Assembly (NCBI GenBank): GCA_949752735.1
Contig: OX457041.1
Coordinates: forward strand, 30,945,877 to 31,009,876
DNA from: Lumbricus terrestris
Taxonomy: Eukaryota; Annelida; Clitellata; Crassiclitellata; Lumbricidae
Length of the DNA: 64,000 nucleotides
Direction: 5' to 3'
Every line of letters starts with the position of its first letter. Positions within the stretch are counted from its first letter, which is position 1. Below are positions 8,709 to 19,836 of the stretch, piece by piece. The notes under the pieces were generated by a model. It ran no database searches, was not told the DNA's origin, and saw nothing but the letters and a program-made list of their open reading frames with translations. The position numbers and the translations under genes were made by a program.

Positions 8709-11654
8709 ATGACAACGTATTGTGTCGAGACGGCGGATTATGTCACATCGCCTGGTCGAACGTCACAAAAATCGAAAGGCGTCTGCAGTGTATGCAGATC
8801 GCTTAGACAGCTACACAACAAGGACGGGAAGGTTCATCTACACGGTCCTCGAAATCAACCGTGTCCAGGGTCGCATCGGCTACCTCTCGGTGCGAGCCAT
8901 AGCCAGGGTGACAATCAGGAGATAGTCGATCACCGCCAGACGGATAAGGTTGAGTCGACGTCGCCAGATGCAAATGCAACTTTGGATTACATAGATGGAA
9001 CGCCCATCAACGGTTATCAACCAATTCCCGCAAGTGATTACTCTAAACACCCGTGCATACAGTTTAAACTCCTGCGACACATCCCGAAAGCAGCCCGATC
9101 CTGCACAAGTCAACTCTTGACGACTATCATCAACCGACTCATTTCAGATCCCACACAACTGGACAGCTGGAGATGCCTTCTGAGCTTCGGTGCAGTGATA
9201 CTAGAGCAGCCAAGACATGGAGGCAAGCGTCATAACCTGACGTCTATCATTAAGAAAAGGACAACAGAATTCTTTGACACCTGGCACACCAAGACAGAAA
9301 CTTTATTTGATGATGAGCAACAGCTTCCCCAGACGAGGAGGAATAACAAAACCTACGGCAGTGATCAGTCCCTCGCGGCGGCAGTATCGGCAAAACTAGA
9401 AGATGGAAATATTAAAGCTGCCGCAAGGATACTTTGTTCAGGTGATACTCCTGCCGTGATCTGTGAACAGACTTTCGCAGATCTACAAGCCAAGCATCCA
9501 ATCCCACCATCGGACCATCGGACTGCTCCACTTCCACCTGACTGTCAGGCGATCCAACTTACAGAGTCGGAACTGCGTGATCTCATCCGCACATTTCCAG
9601 CTGGGTCGTCGGGGGGCCCGGATGGACTACGACCACAACACCTTCTGGAGATGATGAAATCCGAGGATGGAGGCCATGCACTCGTCTCTGCAGTCACAGC
9701 ACTGATCAACTTATTGCTGAAAGGTATTTGCCCGCAGGAAATCAGACCGATACTGTTCGGTGGAACGCTGTTCGCTCTCAAGAAGAAAACAGGTGGCCTC
9801 CGACCCATAGTGATTGGATACCTATGGCGCAGATTGGCCTCCAAGGGAGCCAACTCTCACTCAGTGCCCAAGATTTTGTCTTACTTATCACCTAAACAAT
9901 TAGGTGTCGGTGTTCCAGGCGGAGCGGAAGCTGCAGTTCATGCTTCACGTCGTTTCCTGGCTGAGCTGGATTCAAACGCCGTCTTCGTGAAGCTGGACAT
10001 TTCAAATGCGTTCAATAGTCTGCATCGGGATCGTATGCTGGATTCTGTTAACTCTCTTCTACCAGAGATCGCATCTTACTGTCATATGGCTTACGCAGAG
10101 ACTTCTAACCTAAAATTTGGTAAATACACGAAAGCGTCTATGGCCGGCCCACAACAGGGTGATCCGCTTGGCCCTTTGTTGTTTTGTCTCCCGCTCCAAC
10201 CGGCTCTCCTCAAGTTGACTTCTCCTCTAGCCTTCGGATATTTAGACGACATATCCTTGGGTGGTCCTTTAGCCATGGTGGAAGCAGACATAATTTCGCT
10301 GGAGATGGAATGTGCAGCATTGGGCCTTGTATTCAACAGAGCAAAATGCGAAGTGACAGCCGTTGATATGCAGTTAGTCACACGCATCGGTTTTAGAGAG
10401 TTCACGTGCGTGAACCCAGACTACATCTGTCTCTTAGGAGCACCACTCTCCACCGGGTCGGCTCTTCAAATCACACTCGACACCAGAGTCGAGGAGCTGA
10501 AAAGAGCTATGGTTAGACTAGGCCTAATTGCGCGCCAAGATGCGCTGCTTATTCTCAAAAGCTCTTTGGGCTCCCCAAAGTTACTATACAGTCTGCGTTG
10601 TGCGCCGTGTGTGGATCACCCCACCTTGCTAGAGTACGACCAGTGTCTTCGAAAGGGCCTTGAAGACATTTTAAACATCAATTTGTCAAATTCTCAATGG
10701 CTTCAGTCCACCCTCCCCATCAGCCTGGGAGGACTAGGAATACGTAGGGTGTCTTCGCTGGCGCTTCCCGCCTTTTTGGCATCTGCCGCGAGCACCCTCG
10801 TCCTCCAGTCTGACATATTCGGAATGCTCGACTATCAGCCGGACCCGCAGGTGGAGAAGCTGATGGCGATGTGGCAGGAAGAACTAGGAATCAAAATCAC
10901 AGAAGACTTCCCAACTCAAATGCAACCTCAATGGGACAACCCACTACTGCAAAAGTCATTCTCGGAACTATCCAACTCACTCACCGATAAATGCGACCAG
11001 GCCCGTTTGAATGCAATCACGACTCAGCATGCCGGAGACTGGCTGCACGCCTTGCCGATCACGTCTTGCGGTTTAAGATTAAGTGACGAAGCTTTGAGGG
11101 TGGCAGTTGGATTGCGCTTAGGAGCTAACATTTGCGAACCACACACATGCACCTGTGGTTCACTTGTCACAGCAAGGGGCGAGCACGGTTTGTCTTGCTC
11201 GCTAGGTTTTGGCCGTATGGCCCGCCATGGTACACTGAACGATTTGATATACCGTGCTCTTATTAAAGCTGGATACCCGGCGGCCAAGGAACCTCAGGGA
11301 TTGGTCAGATCGGACGGTAAACGACCGGATGGAATCACGCTCATCCCATGGAAAGCCGGCAGAGGTTTGGTGTGGGACGCCACAGTGGTGGACACATTGG
11401 CACCGTCTTACCTTACCGCTTCAGCCATCCGAGCCGGATCAGCAGCTAGCCTGGCGGAGGATAGAAAGAACCAGAAATACAGTGCCCTCCTTGACGCTCA
11501 TGTTTTCGTCCCGGTGGCTTTGGAAACCCTAGGCCCAATCAACAACAACCCAGACAGCCAGGATTCGCAGGGCCCGTACCATGCCAACATTGCTAGCCCA
11601 CAGCGGCAAACTGGGGATCGTCGTCAAGGCGGCGTTAGGGGAGCGCCCATCTAA
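8709..11654 (+). CDS. LINE reverse transcriptase / restriction-like endonuclease protein, 981 aa, uninterrupted
   Basis: Single open frame with no stops. An N-terminal zinc-finger-like cluster (CSVC...HLHGPRNQPC, about residues 26-52) precedes the reverse transcriptase. Reverse transcriptase landmarks are SSGGPDGLRPQHLL (about 300), LRPIVIG, motif A (VKLDISNAFNSLHRD), motif B (PQQGDPLGPLLF) and motif C (GYLDD). After the thumb region comes a C-x-C...H-x3-C cluster (CTCG...HGLSC), then RPDG and LVWDATVVDT, which look like a PD-(D/E)XK (restriction-like) endonuclease, the order seen in R2/NeSL-type LINEs. The last 40 residues (after ALETLGPIN) look off-frame, so the natural C-terminus may be altered. 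GC content and codon use differ from the AT-rich surroundings. Start is the first in-frame ATG; the 5' boundary is not certain. Confidence 0.85.
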   Translation: MTTYCVETADYVTSPGRTSQKSKGVCSVCRSLRQLHNKDGKVHLHGPRNQPCPGSHRLPLGASHSQGDNQEIVDHRQTDKVESTSPDANATLDYIDGTPINGYQPIPASDYSKHPCIQFKLLRHIPKAARSCTSQLLTTIINRLISDPTQLDSWRCLLSFGAVILEQPRHGGKRHNLTSIIKKRTTEFFDTWHTKTETLFDDEQQLPQTRRNNKTYGSDQSLAAAVSAKLEDGNIKAAARILCSGDTPAVICEQTFADLQAKHPIPPSDHRTAPLPPDCQAIQLTESELRDLIRTFPAGSSGGPDGLRPQHLLEMMKSEDGGHALVSAVTALINLLLKGICPQEIRPILFGGTLFALKKKTGGLRPIVIGYLWRRLASKGANSHSVPKILSYLSPKQLGVGVPGGAEAAVHASRRFLAELDSNAVFVKLDISNAFNSLHRDRMLDSVNSLLPEIASYCHMAYAETSNLKFGKYTKASMAGPQQGDPLGPLLFCLPLQPALLKLTSPLAFGYLDDISLGGPLAMVEADIISLEMECAALGLVFNRAKCEVTAVDMQLVTRIGFREFTCVNPDYICLLGAPLSTGSALQITLDTRVEELKRAMVRLGLIARQDALLILKSSLGSPKLLYSLRCAPCVDHPTLLEYDQCLRKGLEDILNINLSNSQWLQSTLPISLGGLGIRRVSSLALPAFLASAASTLVLQSDIFGMLDYQPDPQVEKLMAMWQEELGIKITEDFPTQMQPQWDNPLLQKSFSELSNSLTDKCDQARLNAITTQHAGDWLHALPITSCGLRLSDEALRVAVGLRLGANICEPHTCTCGSLVTARGEHGLSCSLGFGRMARHGTLNDLIYRALIKAGYPAAKEPQGLVRSDGKRPDGITLIPWKAGRGLVWDATVVDTLAPSYLTASAIRAGSAASLAEDRKNQKYSALLDAHVFVPVALETLGPINNNPDSQDSQGPYHANIASPQRQTGDRRQGGVRGAPI

Positions 11655-11810
11655 ACTTTATCGGGCCAATTTCGTGGCCCTGAAGCGGAACGGATGATCT
11701 TGCCACTACAGGGCCGACGTATATTCTTCGCCTCATTAAACGCCGCGGGGTGCACAGGCTGCGCCTATGAATTTATCCGCAGGACCAGCGGTGTATAAGT
11801 GCGGTCTTCT

Positions 11811-12160
11811 ATTCATTGTTACCGGCGTCGGCGTCTATGGGCCCGCTGGTGTCAATTCATCGCTAGCCGTCGGCTCGGCATTGGTGCTTGTAAGGGCCTG
11901 CCTATTGTTCACAGTCCACCACCACGTTGCCTCTAATGGCTATTGTAGGCCCGCTGGTGGCTATTCATCGCTAGCTGTGGGCTCGACGCTTGCGTTAGTA
12001 AGGGACCGCCTATTGTTCTCCAGTCTGCCACCACACTGCCTCTAATGGCCTTTATAGGGCCGCTATTGGTAAATGATCGGCCGCTGTGGGCGCTACGAGG
12101 TTGGATGTACTTGAGACTACCATTCTGCCCACAGTCTGCCCTCACAATGCCTCTAATGGC
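11811..12160 (+). repeat. About 110-bp tandem repeats in the 3' region of the LINE
   Basis: Three imperfect copies, each ending in gcctctaatggc (ends at 11940, 12049 and 12160; spacing 109 and 111 bp). Copies share ggcccgctggtg, ttcatcgctagc and tattgttc words. Confidence 0.8.
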
Positions 12161-12269
12161 AATATGAGGACCAATTGTAGACCTACAAATGTGGCTGCAA
12201 CAAATTCTCAGCTGAATTTCTGCATATCTGCAATTTCCAATCACAAAATTAATCCCACAAGAATATAGA

Positions 12270-13290
12270 ATTCTGAGTTTCTATTCAGGAGCCCAAATAT
12301 ACCTCTTACATGAAATAGAAAAACACAAGTTTCCATGAAAATAATTTTTAACAAAGTTCACACCATTCATTGTATTAGAAATAAAAACATTTTCACGACA
12401 ATAATGCATAAAAAATTTTTTCACAATAATTAAATACACACACATGGCAAAAGGAACATCCTGCAGATAAATTTTATAATGTAAGTTCAACTATTTAAAC
12501 ACTAAGACTTATGAACTGTCAAAATATCAATCATTTATTTATCCAGAAACCTTGAAATGAAAAATGCACACAAAAATTGTAGATTCTCGTAAAACAAAAG
12601 CTTATCCAAAAGATTGGAGTTCAGCTAAATCGGGGCAATATAGTTCATCTTAGAAGCAGTAAAATGCAACCAAAACATAGAACAAATATCCATTTGTTTA
12701 AATGCAGGAAACAACAATCTTTATGATGATTATAAAACATTCAATGAAAATAATAACTCGTGTAAAAATTGAATTTATTTGCATGTATTTACTTGAAAAC
12801 TTAATGAATCAATCTACCTAAAAATGAGAACGTTGAATATTAAATTTTTAATGTTTTTGAGAAATGACTACACACACAAAACAAATGTTCCACAAAGAGC
12901 TTACTTGCCTTCTGTTTATAACCTCACAAATTAGATAATGCAGCCTGAAATAGTATCCTCATAGCTAGTTAAATTAGGGCTATATTTTAACTATATCTTT
13001 TACAGTTTTTGAGTACTAAATTACTAATAATGAATGAAAACACTTATGTCTTAGCAAATCACTCTTAGATATCCATTTTGTCCATAACAAGATATTAGAT
13101 TGAATATTATTTCTAGTTATCACAATACCCTGACTTAAACACACCAGCATATTACGAATAATAATTAAGATTAAAACAACATCATACTTATTGCAAGAAA
13201 AATAGAAATTTTCTTTAAAATACATCTTCAGCAAGTATTCAGGACACCGCCCGTTGACAATCATTGCATATACAAACAGTAATATTTACT
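12270..13290. other. AT-rich spacer, nothing recognised
   Basis: Low-GC sequence with short accidental reading frames and no repeat family or splice structure that I can support. Confidence 0.5.
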
Positions 13291-13565
13291 GAAGCTTTCG
13301 AAAAGGGGGTTTGGAGAAGAATGGAGCGTGTCAGCTGGACGGAGCACAAGACGAACGACGAAATACTGCGGCTGGACAATATGGAGGCGGACACCATAGT
13401 AAGAGACAATATAGAAGGAAGAATGGAGGGGAAAAGACAAGAGGAAGACCACGAACAATGCTACTGGACTGAGTGATGACAAAGGACGGTTACAGAGGGC
13501 TAAAGGAGGATGCACAGAACAGATACACGTGGCGTCATTGGACATACGAACCTGCCTGACGGCAG
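13290..13565 (+). mobile_element. LINE ORF2 C-terminal fragment (endonuclease/RT type)
   Basis: The frame reads RVSWTEHKTNDEILRL..., a conserved C-terminal phrase of Jockey/RTE-like LINE proteins, then degenerate DDHGQRTV-like and YTWRHW-like remnants. Truncated at both ends. Confidence 0.5.
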
Positions 13566-13793
13566 AGAACTAAAGAAGAATATTTACTGAAACGCAAAGC
13601 ATGTGTCATTAAAACTGTACTTTGCACAATTCAAAGATAAGCTAGGGCATTGGATATAGCTCTCAAATAATCAAACAGTTGCTGTGCTATTATTTACACT
13701 CAGACAATATAATCTTTGCACATTTAAGCATTACATGCATGGGTAGCAAAAGACAAATTTTGTTCACAAATGTGGATATGCCATCTGCCATCG

Positions 13794-13990
13794 TGGGGCG
13801 CGGTGGTGTCGTTGCCTTGAAGCTGGAAGGTTCGAGGTTCAAATCCACCTCACGTCGCCGCGTAGGGACCTTGGGCAAGTCCTTCACTCGCAATTGCTCA
13901 GCGCTTCGGCGTGAAACTCCCCTGCAGTGTCCGCTCTGCAGCCGGGAGCGCCCCTGAGTAGATATATATAGTGAGCTTGAAGGGGTGCTA
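13794..13990 (+). mobile_element. tRNA-derived CORE-type SINE with an L2-like 3' tail
   Basis: The head has a B-box-like ggttcaaatcc and an upstream A-box-like region. The centre is gaccttgggcaagtccttca, typical of CORE/MIR-type SINEs. The 3' part (gggagcgcccctgagtagat, then cttgaaggggtgctataaca) matches the 3' end of the L2-like LINE copies in this window. It ends in an acaaacaaac tail. Confidence 0.8.
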
Positions 13991-14639
13991 TAACATGTAC
14001 ACATACAAACAAACAAACAAAAAGCAGATGGTATATCTAGTATAACAACACAAATATCAGCAACAACACTAACATAATAAATGTGTCCATCTAAAATTAA
14101 ATGAGTAACCACAGAAACATAACAGTAACTGGATAAAAAAGAGAAGTAGCAACCTTAACAATATTAATCTTGTGAAAACGTATTCATAATTTTATATAAC
14201 TGCAGTGTGTAGACATTACACGCTTAAAAACTTTCGCACCAATTTCATAAACAATGAAAAACCTGGTTCTTAATGAAATATTAAACCATATAATAAATAA
14301 CACAAGTTAAGGGGAGCTTTAGAGTATCTAAGAGAAAAACTCTGGTATATAGAGTGCACGAACAGAGTATAGGTTCCCAATGCTAACCCAAGGGTTGGCT
14401 CAGCCTTACATTGGGCAGATGCACTGGTAACATGAGCAGGGCATTATCGACCCTTGCATGACTGCCGGTTAAATTTTAATCCTTTACCTTGTGATCATTA
14501 GTTCAAATGACACTAACTTCAATCACACTGTGGCATTAGTTAAAATAATAAAATATCGAATATCTTCGTTTAATTTCAAACTGCATTGTGATCACAATTC
14601 AGGGTATGAACGACTCGTGCAATAACAAGTCATTGCAGG

Positions 14640-14880
14640 AGTCGAATTTAACTAACGACAGCCATGCAAAGCTTCCATCACGTCTTACTGCTCAGCTTAA
14701 TTACATCATCTGGGCTTCCTGTGGAACTACGTCTTGTGCCTAGAGCCTTTGAGACTACGTTCTACTCTGCTCTTAAAACTATTCTTTTTAACCGTGGTTG
14801 GGTCGGGAGCGCTTCTGAGTAGATACTCTTGAAGAAGCGCTATATAAGTATTTGAAATGAATGAATGAATCTGCTGAATG
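14640..14880 (+). mobile_element. L2-like LINE 3' end
   Basis: Decayed coding remnant (ttcctgtggaactacgtctt), then ggtcgggagcgcttctgagt, aagcgctatataagt and a (gaat)n tail. Confidence 0.8.
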
Positions 14881-15369
14881 GAAGGTTGAGTGGACTTTTG
14901 GGAGGGTAGAGGGGAGAAAAACCGCGTCCATGCACTCTTTGTGCCAGAGTGCTACCATTACCCCAACCCATCCCCATTATATTAAACAAATACATATATA
15001 TATATATATAATATATGCAAACAATTATATAAATTGACAAAATACATCTATCTATACACAATTAAAATAGTTGAAAATTAAAATAAACAAGACGATATAT
15101 ATGATGCCATAATATACAATAATGCAATACATTATTAGAATGCAGCTAGATAGAATTATAATTTCACTAAACAGAGAATAAAGTTCCATCCTGTAGCACC
15201 CCCAGCTTTCTAGCTGTTCTAGTAAATACCAACGCAAGAGAGCATTATAGCAATAGCTTCTTTGCGCATCAGTCAATTTGCGCGGTCAAGGGCTTGCGAA
15301 TGGAGGGAATAGCCGATGGATTTGGTTCGAGGTTGGAAGATAATGCCACTCCTTGTGGATGATAGGAAT

Positions 15370-15600
15370 TTAACACTCCTCTCCTGCAGCTCTCAGATCC
15401 TCAGGATCCTCCTTGCTGCTCAATGGGCACTCTTGTTCCACTTCAAGATCAATGTCATGCTCATTTGGAAGTGTGAGACCATCACCAGCCAATGACCGCC
15501 GTAACACCGACAGTTCATAACGTCTTTTCCTTCCAAACGCTGTATGTCTTGTCCTTCGAAGCCACGATTTCTGCGTAATTTGCAGAGACAGCTGGTTCAT
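15370..15600 (-). CDS. Candidate terminal coding exon, no family recognised
   Basis: A minus-strand frame encodes a charged, non-repetitive peptide of up to 76 residues (KSWLRRTRHTAFGRKRRYEL, later acidic DIDLEVEQE and SSKEDPEDLR), ending TGC TAA. Composition looks like real coding sequence, a basic half followed by an acidic tail. An acceptor-like aattacgcag lies inside the frame, so the true exon may start near 15570. No repeat copy of it occurs elsewhere in the window. It could be the last exon of a minus-strand gene whose other exons I cannot place. Confidence 0.3.
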   Translation of the reverse strand: MNQLSLQITQKSWLRRTRHTAFGRKRRYELSVLRRSLAGDGLTLPNEHDIDLEVEQECPLSSKEDPEDLRAAGEEC

Positions 15601-15794
15601 TCATGTGAATAGCATCTACAGCGGTAATGACAAAAGCAAGTAAGTTAAAACAATGTAGCCTTTCCTTGGGTCAAAATGAGCAATGTAATTATTATTCCAC
15701 AAAAAGTGATCCTACACCAATACTGGCCCAACCAACACAACACTTTCATGAGATGCTCAAATGTTGCCATGTAGTAAGTTTTTACACACATACT

Positions 15795-15840
15795 GAGGAG
15801 TTCTCTTGAAGTGGCGCTATATAAATGTACGATTACAATA
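15795..15840 (+). mobile_element. Short L2-like tail
   Basis: Only ggagttctcttgaagtggcg and ctatataaatg remain of the 3' terminus. Confidence 0.5.
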
Positions 15841-16364
15841 ATTACATATACACTGTACAGAGTGGCCAAAAAAACATTTTCTTTATTGAATTCATACTGG
15901 CAAACGCAGTATGATTACATGAAACAATCTTAATAAACATCGATCTTAAATACTAACAGAACAGACAGCCAGCAATGGAACTATTAGCATCCTACAAAGC
16001 ACATCTATCCTATGGAGACTTTGAGAATCAAACTCAGCATCACTGATCTTCACGCCAATGTGTTATCCAATGTCCCACCCAAATATACACTGAAACTAAA
16101 TAAATATACAAGGTGGCCACTCAAATATGACTTAAGAATTCCCCGAGTCTTCTCGAGGCAATTTCTAACATTTCAAGAGTACGTTTTAAGCACTTTCTTA
16201 TTAATATTGAGATTTAAAATAAATTTTTGGGTGGCTGACTCCCCCCTATAGCACACCTTTATCTGCCGTAATTTCTATATTGCCGTTATTTTTATATTTT
16301 CCATCCTTGCATTTTTTAAATTTTTTCTGTGTAACACTGTACATCAATAACTAAATATTTATTT

Positions 16365-17495
16365 CAGAAATTTTATATAGCATCTCTTCAAGATAGGTTA
16401 CTCCACCACAACCTAAATAAGACAGTTTTAAGGTTATTAAGGAGTGACCCCTGGGAAATAAGCACAGTGTAACAGGTTGTGGGACCAGCGACAGAATGAA
16501 CAACCCTGTCGGATAAAAGTCTGTGAGCAGGTCCTGGGCACGACGTTAAGCTGCATCCATCCTCCGCCTCAGGGAACCAACATCGTCCCTGTGCCGGTCC
16601 TAAGCCTGGACTAAAGGAGGAAGGTTTGCAAGATGGGTGGCGATACGCTGGCAGTAAAAGACCAAGACGATTGAAATCTCCAAAAACCACTACACAAGTG
16701 ACATAGCGACCCAGTTGCTTCAAGGTGTCATGATGTGAAGCAAACATGCACAGGCCGGTCAGGACAGACCGGTGGAGAGAGTCGGAGAGAGCATGGAGCA
16801 CATACGGTCATTGACCCAGGTTGTCCTTCATGCCTCTCTTCCAATATTCTCTTCAATCAGACAAGGTGGTCTAGCTGCTCCAAGATGTTAATGGTATGGA
16901 GCAGACCTGATGACCGGACCGGTTGAAGCTGGGCAACATGATGCAAGACAGACTCGGACAGAGAGTGGTGTCGGACTCCTATGGGCATTGAGCCTAAGGA
17001 TATTGATGATGATGATGATGAGCAGGGAACCAGAAGCTCAGCTTGGTTCACCAATCGAAAGACGGATCAACGCTGAACAAACAAGATGGAACAACAGAGT
17101 TCTTGCAGATACGGTGGAGCCAGTCTATCAATGCACCGCCTAGCCAACGCACAGGCCCTGTATGCAATACGCTGTGGAGAAGGAAGGCAATGTAAAACAT
17201 CCCGCATAGAAGATGAGACACGACCAAATTTGTTATACGGCCAACAAGCTGTGCCACGGAGTGGAGGACCTGTTCCAGATAACCAATTCGGTCAGCGGGC
17301 AGTACCATGCTGCAGTAGTAAAAACTACAAAAGAGTGAACAAAGATAAAGGTAGCACCAAAATCTATAAAGCGTGAGACCATCTTAAGCTGGCGCAACTG
17401 GTAGTAAGAGTTTCGGCATTGCAGGTTTATATGCCGAGTGCAAGCTAGCTCTTGGTCCAAAATAATACCAAATAAAACAAGCAAAAAGACCAAAA
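16365..17495 (-). mobile_element. Degenerate L2-like LINE copy, rearranged
   Basis: Minus-strand frames carry LDQELACTRHINLQC, NSYYQLRQLKMVSRF and FVHSF counterparts of the better copy at 5.2-6.1 kb, and the 3' tatatagcatctcttcaaga end. A segment at about 16740-17030 (including a (GAT)n run) interrupts it. Confidence 0.7.
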
Positions 17496-17499
17496 TATT

Positions 17500-18450
17500 T
17501 TTGAGGGACTTCCATCAACTAGAACACACCAACAAATGTCTACTTAAGTCAGACACAAATGCAATGATAGTACTACAAGCTGTAAATGTGAAATCATCAA
17601 ATATGTGGGGTACCTTTAAAACGGACCTATCTCAGATTTGGCAGTAATTTTGCCATTTTGTAGCTCTATATGTTTGTGCATCATATTCAAAGTTTTAGAA
17701 ACCTATCACTATGAATCTGTATTTTACCTCTGTCAGATGCAGAGGGGGTTAAGCAATCGCAACATGTTCAAACGTGGTGCCTAGTTCAGAGGCCAGAATA
17801 TCAGTAATCAATGCACATAGAGTTACAAAACTTGGTGATTTTGTTCAACTCTTGGTGTACTTTCTGATTGTATCAACCATTTTGGATTGAAACAGATAGT
17901 TTTGAACTTATAATGGGTGCAAAAGTGGCCAAGAGACAAAATTGCTAGTCTTAATTGGCAAATATTCATGGCGTTGTAGCAATGAGGGCCACAGAAATGA
18001 TTGCAAATATTTTGCATTTCTGTTAACCTCACTCTGTATCCAGCAAATGCACAGAATGCATGAAGGTAGAAAGAACCAGCTTTACCACAATGAGTGGCAT
18101 ACAGAATGCATCTGGGAAATGTGATAAAACATGCTTAACCAAATGTTTTCACATGCTCATAAAAGATTAGTACCTGGAAATGTGCAATTCTATTATATTC
18201 ATGGATTTACAAAGAGCATCTTACAGTACAAACTAATCCAAGGTGCTCTCAGTGCAAAGGACCCCTTGATACTAGTGAGCAGCACAACGAAAACAAAATA
18301 CTATACAAGATCAGATCTTGGCAAGGCAGTCACAGAATATTGTTTTAAACCTCAATGTGTATAAGACTAGATGATCAGTTCTTACCAATGCTTGTTGCTC
18401 CCAGTGGTGCTCATAATTAAAATATTGTAAGGAGTGTCATAGTACTTACA
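17500..18450. other. Spacer without recognised gene or repeat
   Basis: AT-rich DNA with only short accidental frames. Confidence 0.4.
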
Positions 18451-18804
18451 GTAGGGTTGTCCAGAAAAACAAAAAGCTTCAGAAAACACCCATACTCAAT
18501 TTTTCCCATGATTTTATTCATGTGTGGCCTACAGATATTTTTTACAGAATTTTAAAATGTCATCCTAGGGTCCCTCATGGCCCCTGAACTTAGGGACCGA
18601 TTTTGGTAGAAATTGCACTGTATTTTCAATGAGCATCTTACAGTACATTCCCCATGGGAAAATACATTTTCAATACGAACAACTGACAGCAAAGCAAATA
18701 GAACTCACAGTTGCCCCAATTTATACACCAAACTGATTTAATTTCCATTACTCTTGACTAATCAGCAATAAAACAAGTTCATATGTACTATCTGAGCAAT
18801 ATAA

Positions 18805-18977
18805 GGGACCGTCCATAAATGACGTCACGCAATTTGGGACGATTTTTGACCCCGAGCCCCCTCGTTACATGTCGTCACAAAATTCATACGATATCTAGTA
18901 AGAAACTGTCACGAATAGTCACAGATGTGTGACCCGGCCCCTCCCCGAGGTGCGTGACGTAATTTATAGACGGTCCC
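18805..18977. mobile_element. 173-bp MITE GGGACCGTCCATAAA, copy in left arm
   Basis: The ends are GGGACCGTCCATAAATGACG and its imperfect complement. The interior has a gtcacaaaattcatacgat core. The element carries CRE-like TGACGTCA at its end. Confidence 0.75.
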
Positions 18978-19597
18978 CAATGAAGTACCAAAACGTACCC
19001 GCCACAGGCATCATATGGTTCGCATCCCTATTTTTCACATAATGTTAGTAATGCGACTGTTGTGAATGCCTTCACGTACGTAAAGCCTATATGCTTAAAG
19101 ATGTCGACTCTGCAACAACACCCAGACTATGATTACGGGACACTATTCGTAGTGCCTTGCTTAATGTCTTCTTGTCAAAAGTTTGGTATATACTTCATGT
19201 GCTCTTCGGCATCCTGTAAAGCCATGAAGGATCTTTGTTCAAGATCGGTCGTATTAATGGTTGCGAAGTCTGATACTAAGCTTCAGTCCATGCTCAGCTG
19301 TGTCCTTTACAACTTTTACAGCACGAAACAATTTCTCAGCTGAGATGTATGTCTGGTCACATGACCATTGATTGGCTGGCTTAACTAGCCAGTCATTGGT
19401 GATATCCAGCAGTCAGAACAGAGTGGGTTATTCTGGGTCAGTTAAGTTTCATTAAGCATGTATCGTGAGCAACTTGTTTGAAGGCAAGACCAATCGAAAC
19501 TTGTAGATGGTCTCAGGCATACAGTGGCGTTGCTAGCAATCGAGTCGCTAATTCTTGCCATCATGGGATTTTTGCTCAAAAGTACAAATGGAACAAA

Positions 19598-19675
19598 TGG
19601 GGCTTGGTATCATTGGTGGTTGCCATGTAAATCAATTTCAGTATTGGTAACTACCATTATCAGCTACACTGAAAT
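19598..19675 (+). repeat. 78-bp direct repeat, copy 1
   Basis: Recurs at 19837-19914 with one mismatch, within the spacer of the long-inverted-repeat element. Confidence 0.9.
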
Positions 19676-19836
19676 TTCTTCGGTGAGGTGCCACGAGTGT
19701 GAGAATTGTGGACAAATAACGGGGTGGGTTGGCCTATGATCCATTAGCAAATGGTGAGTGAAAAACATACCTTACAATGGGTCTGTAGGAAAGACTCGAA
19801 GGTTGAAATCCCCAACCACCCTGAAGATTCTTGCTC

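Larger units (their letters stand above)
8650..12200 (+). mobile_element. Probable near-complete RLE-type LINE insertion
   Basis: It comprises the 981-codon ORF plus about 550 bp of GC-rich 3' sequence with tandem repeats; AT-rich background resumes by about 12200. No clear target-site duplication or poly(A) tail is visible, as expected for several RLE LINEs, so the boundaries are approximate. It lies head to head with the DNAJC16-like gene, about 600 bp from that start codon. Confidence 0.6.

Noticed and set aside
11655..11760. rDNA or snRNA target sequence downstream of the LINE
   Set aside because: I could not match the GC-rich segment to rRNA or snRNA by eye, so no target claim is made.
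13800..13870. tRNA gene
   Set aside because: tRNA-like head of a SINE; the following CORE and LINE-like tail rule out a functional tRNA.
13690..14112. 140-residue minus-strand frame
   Set aside because: Runs antisense through the SINE at 13794-13990; shadow frame.
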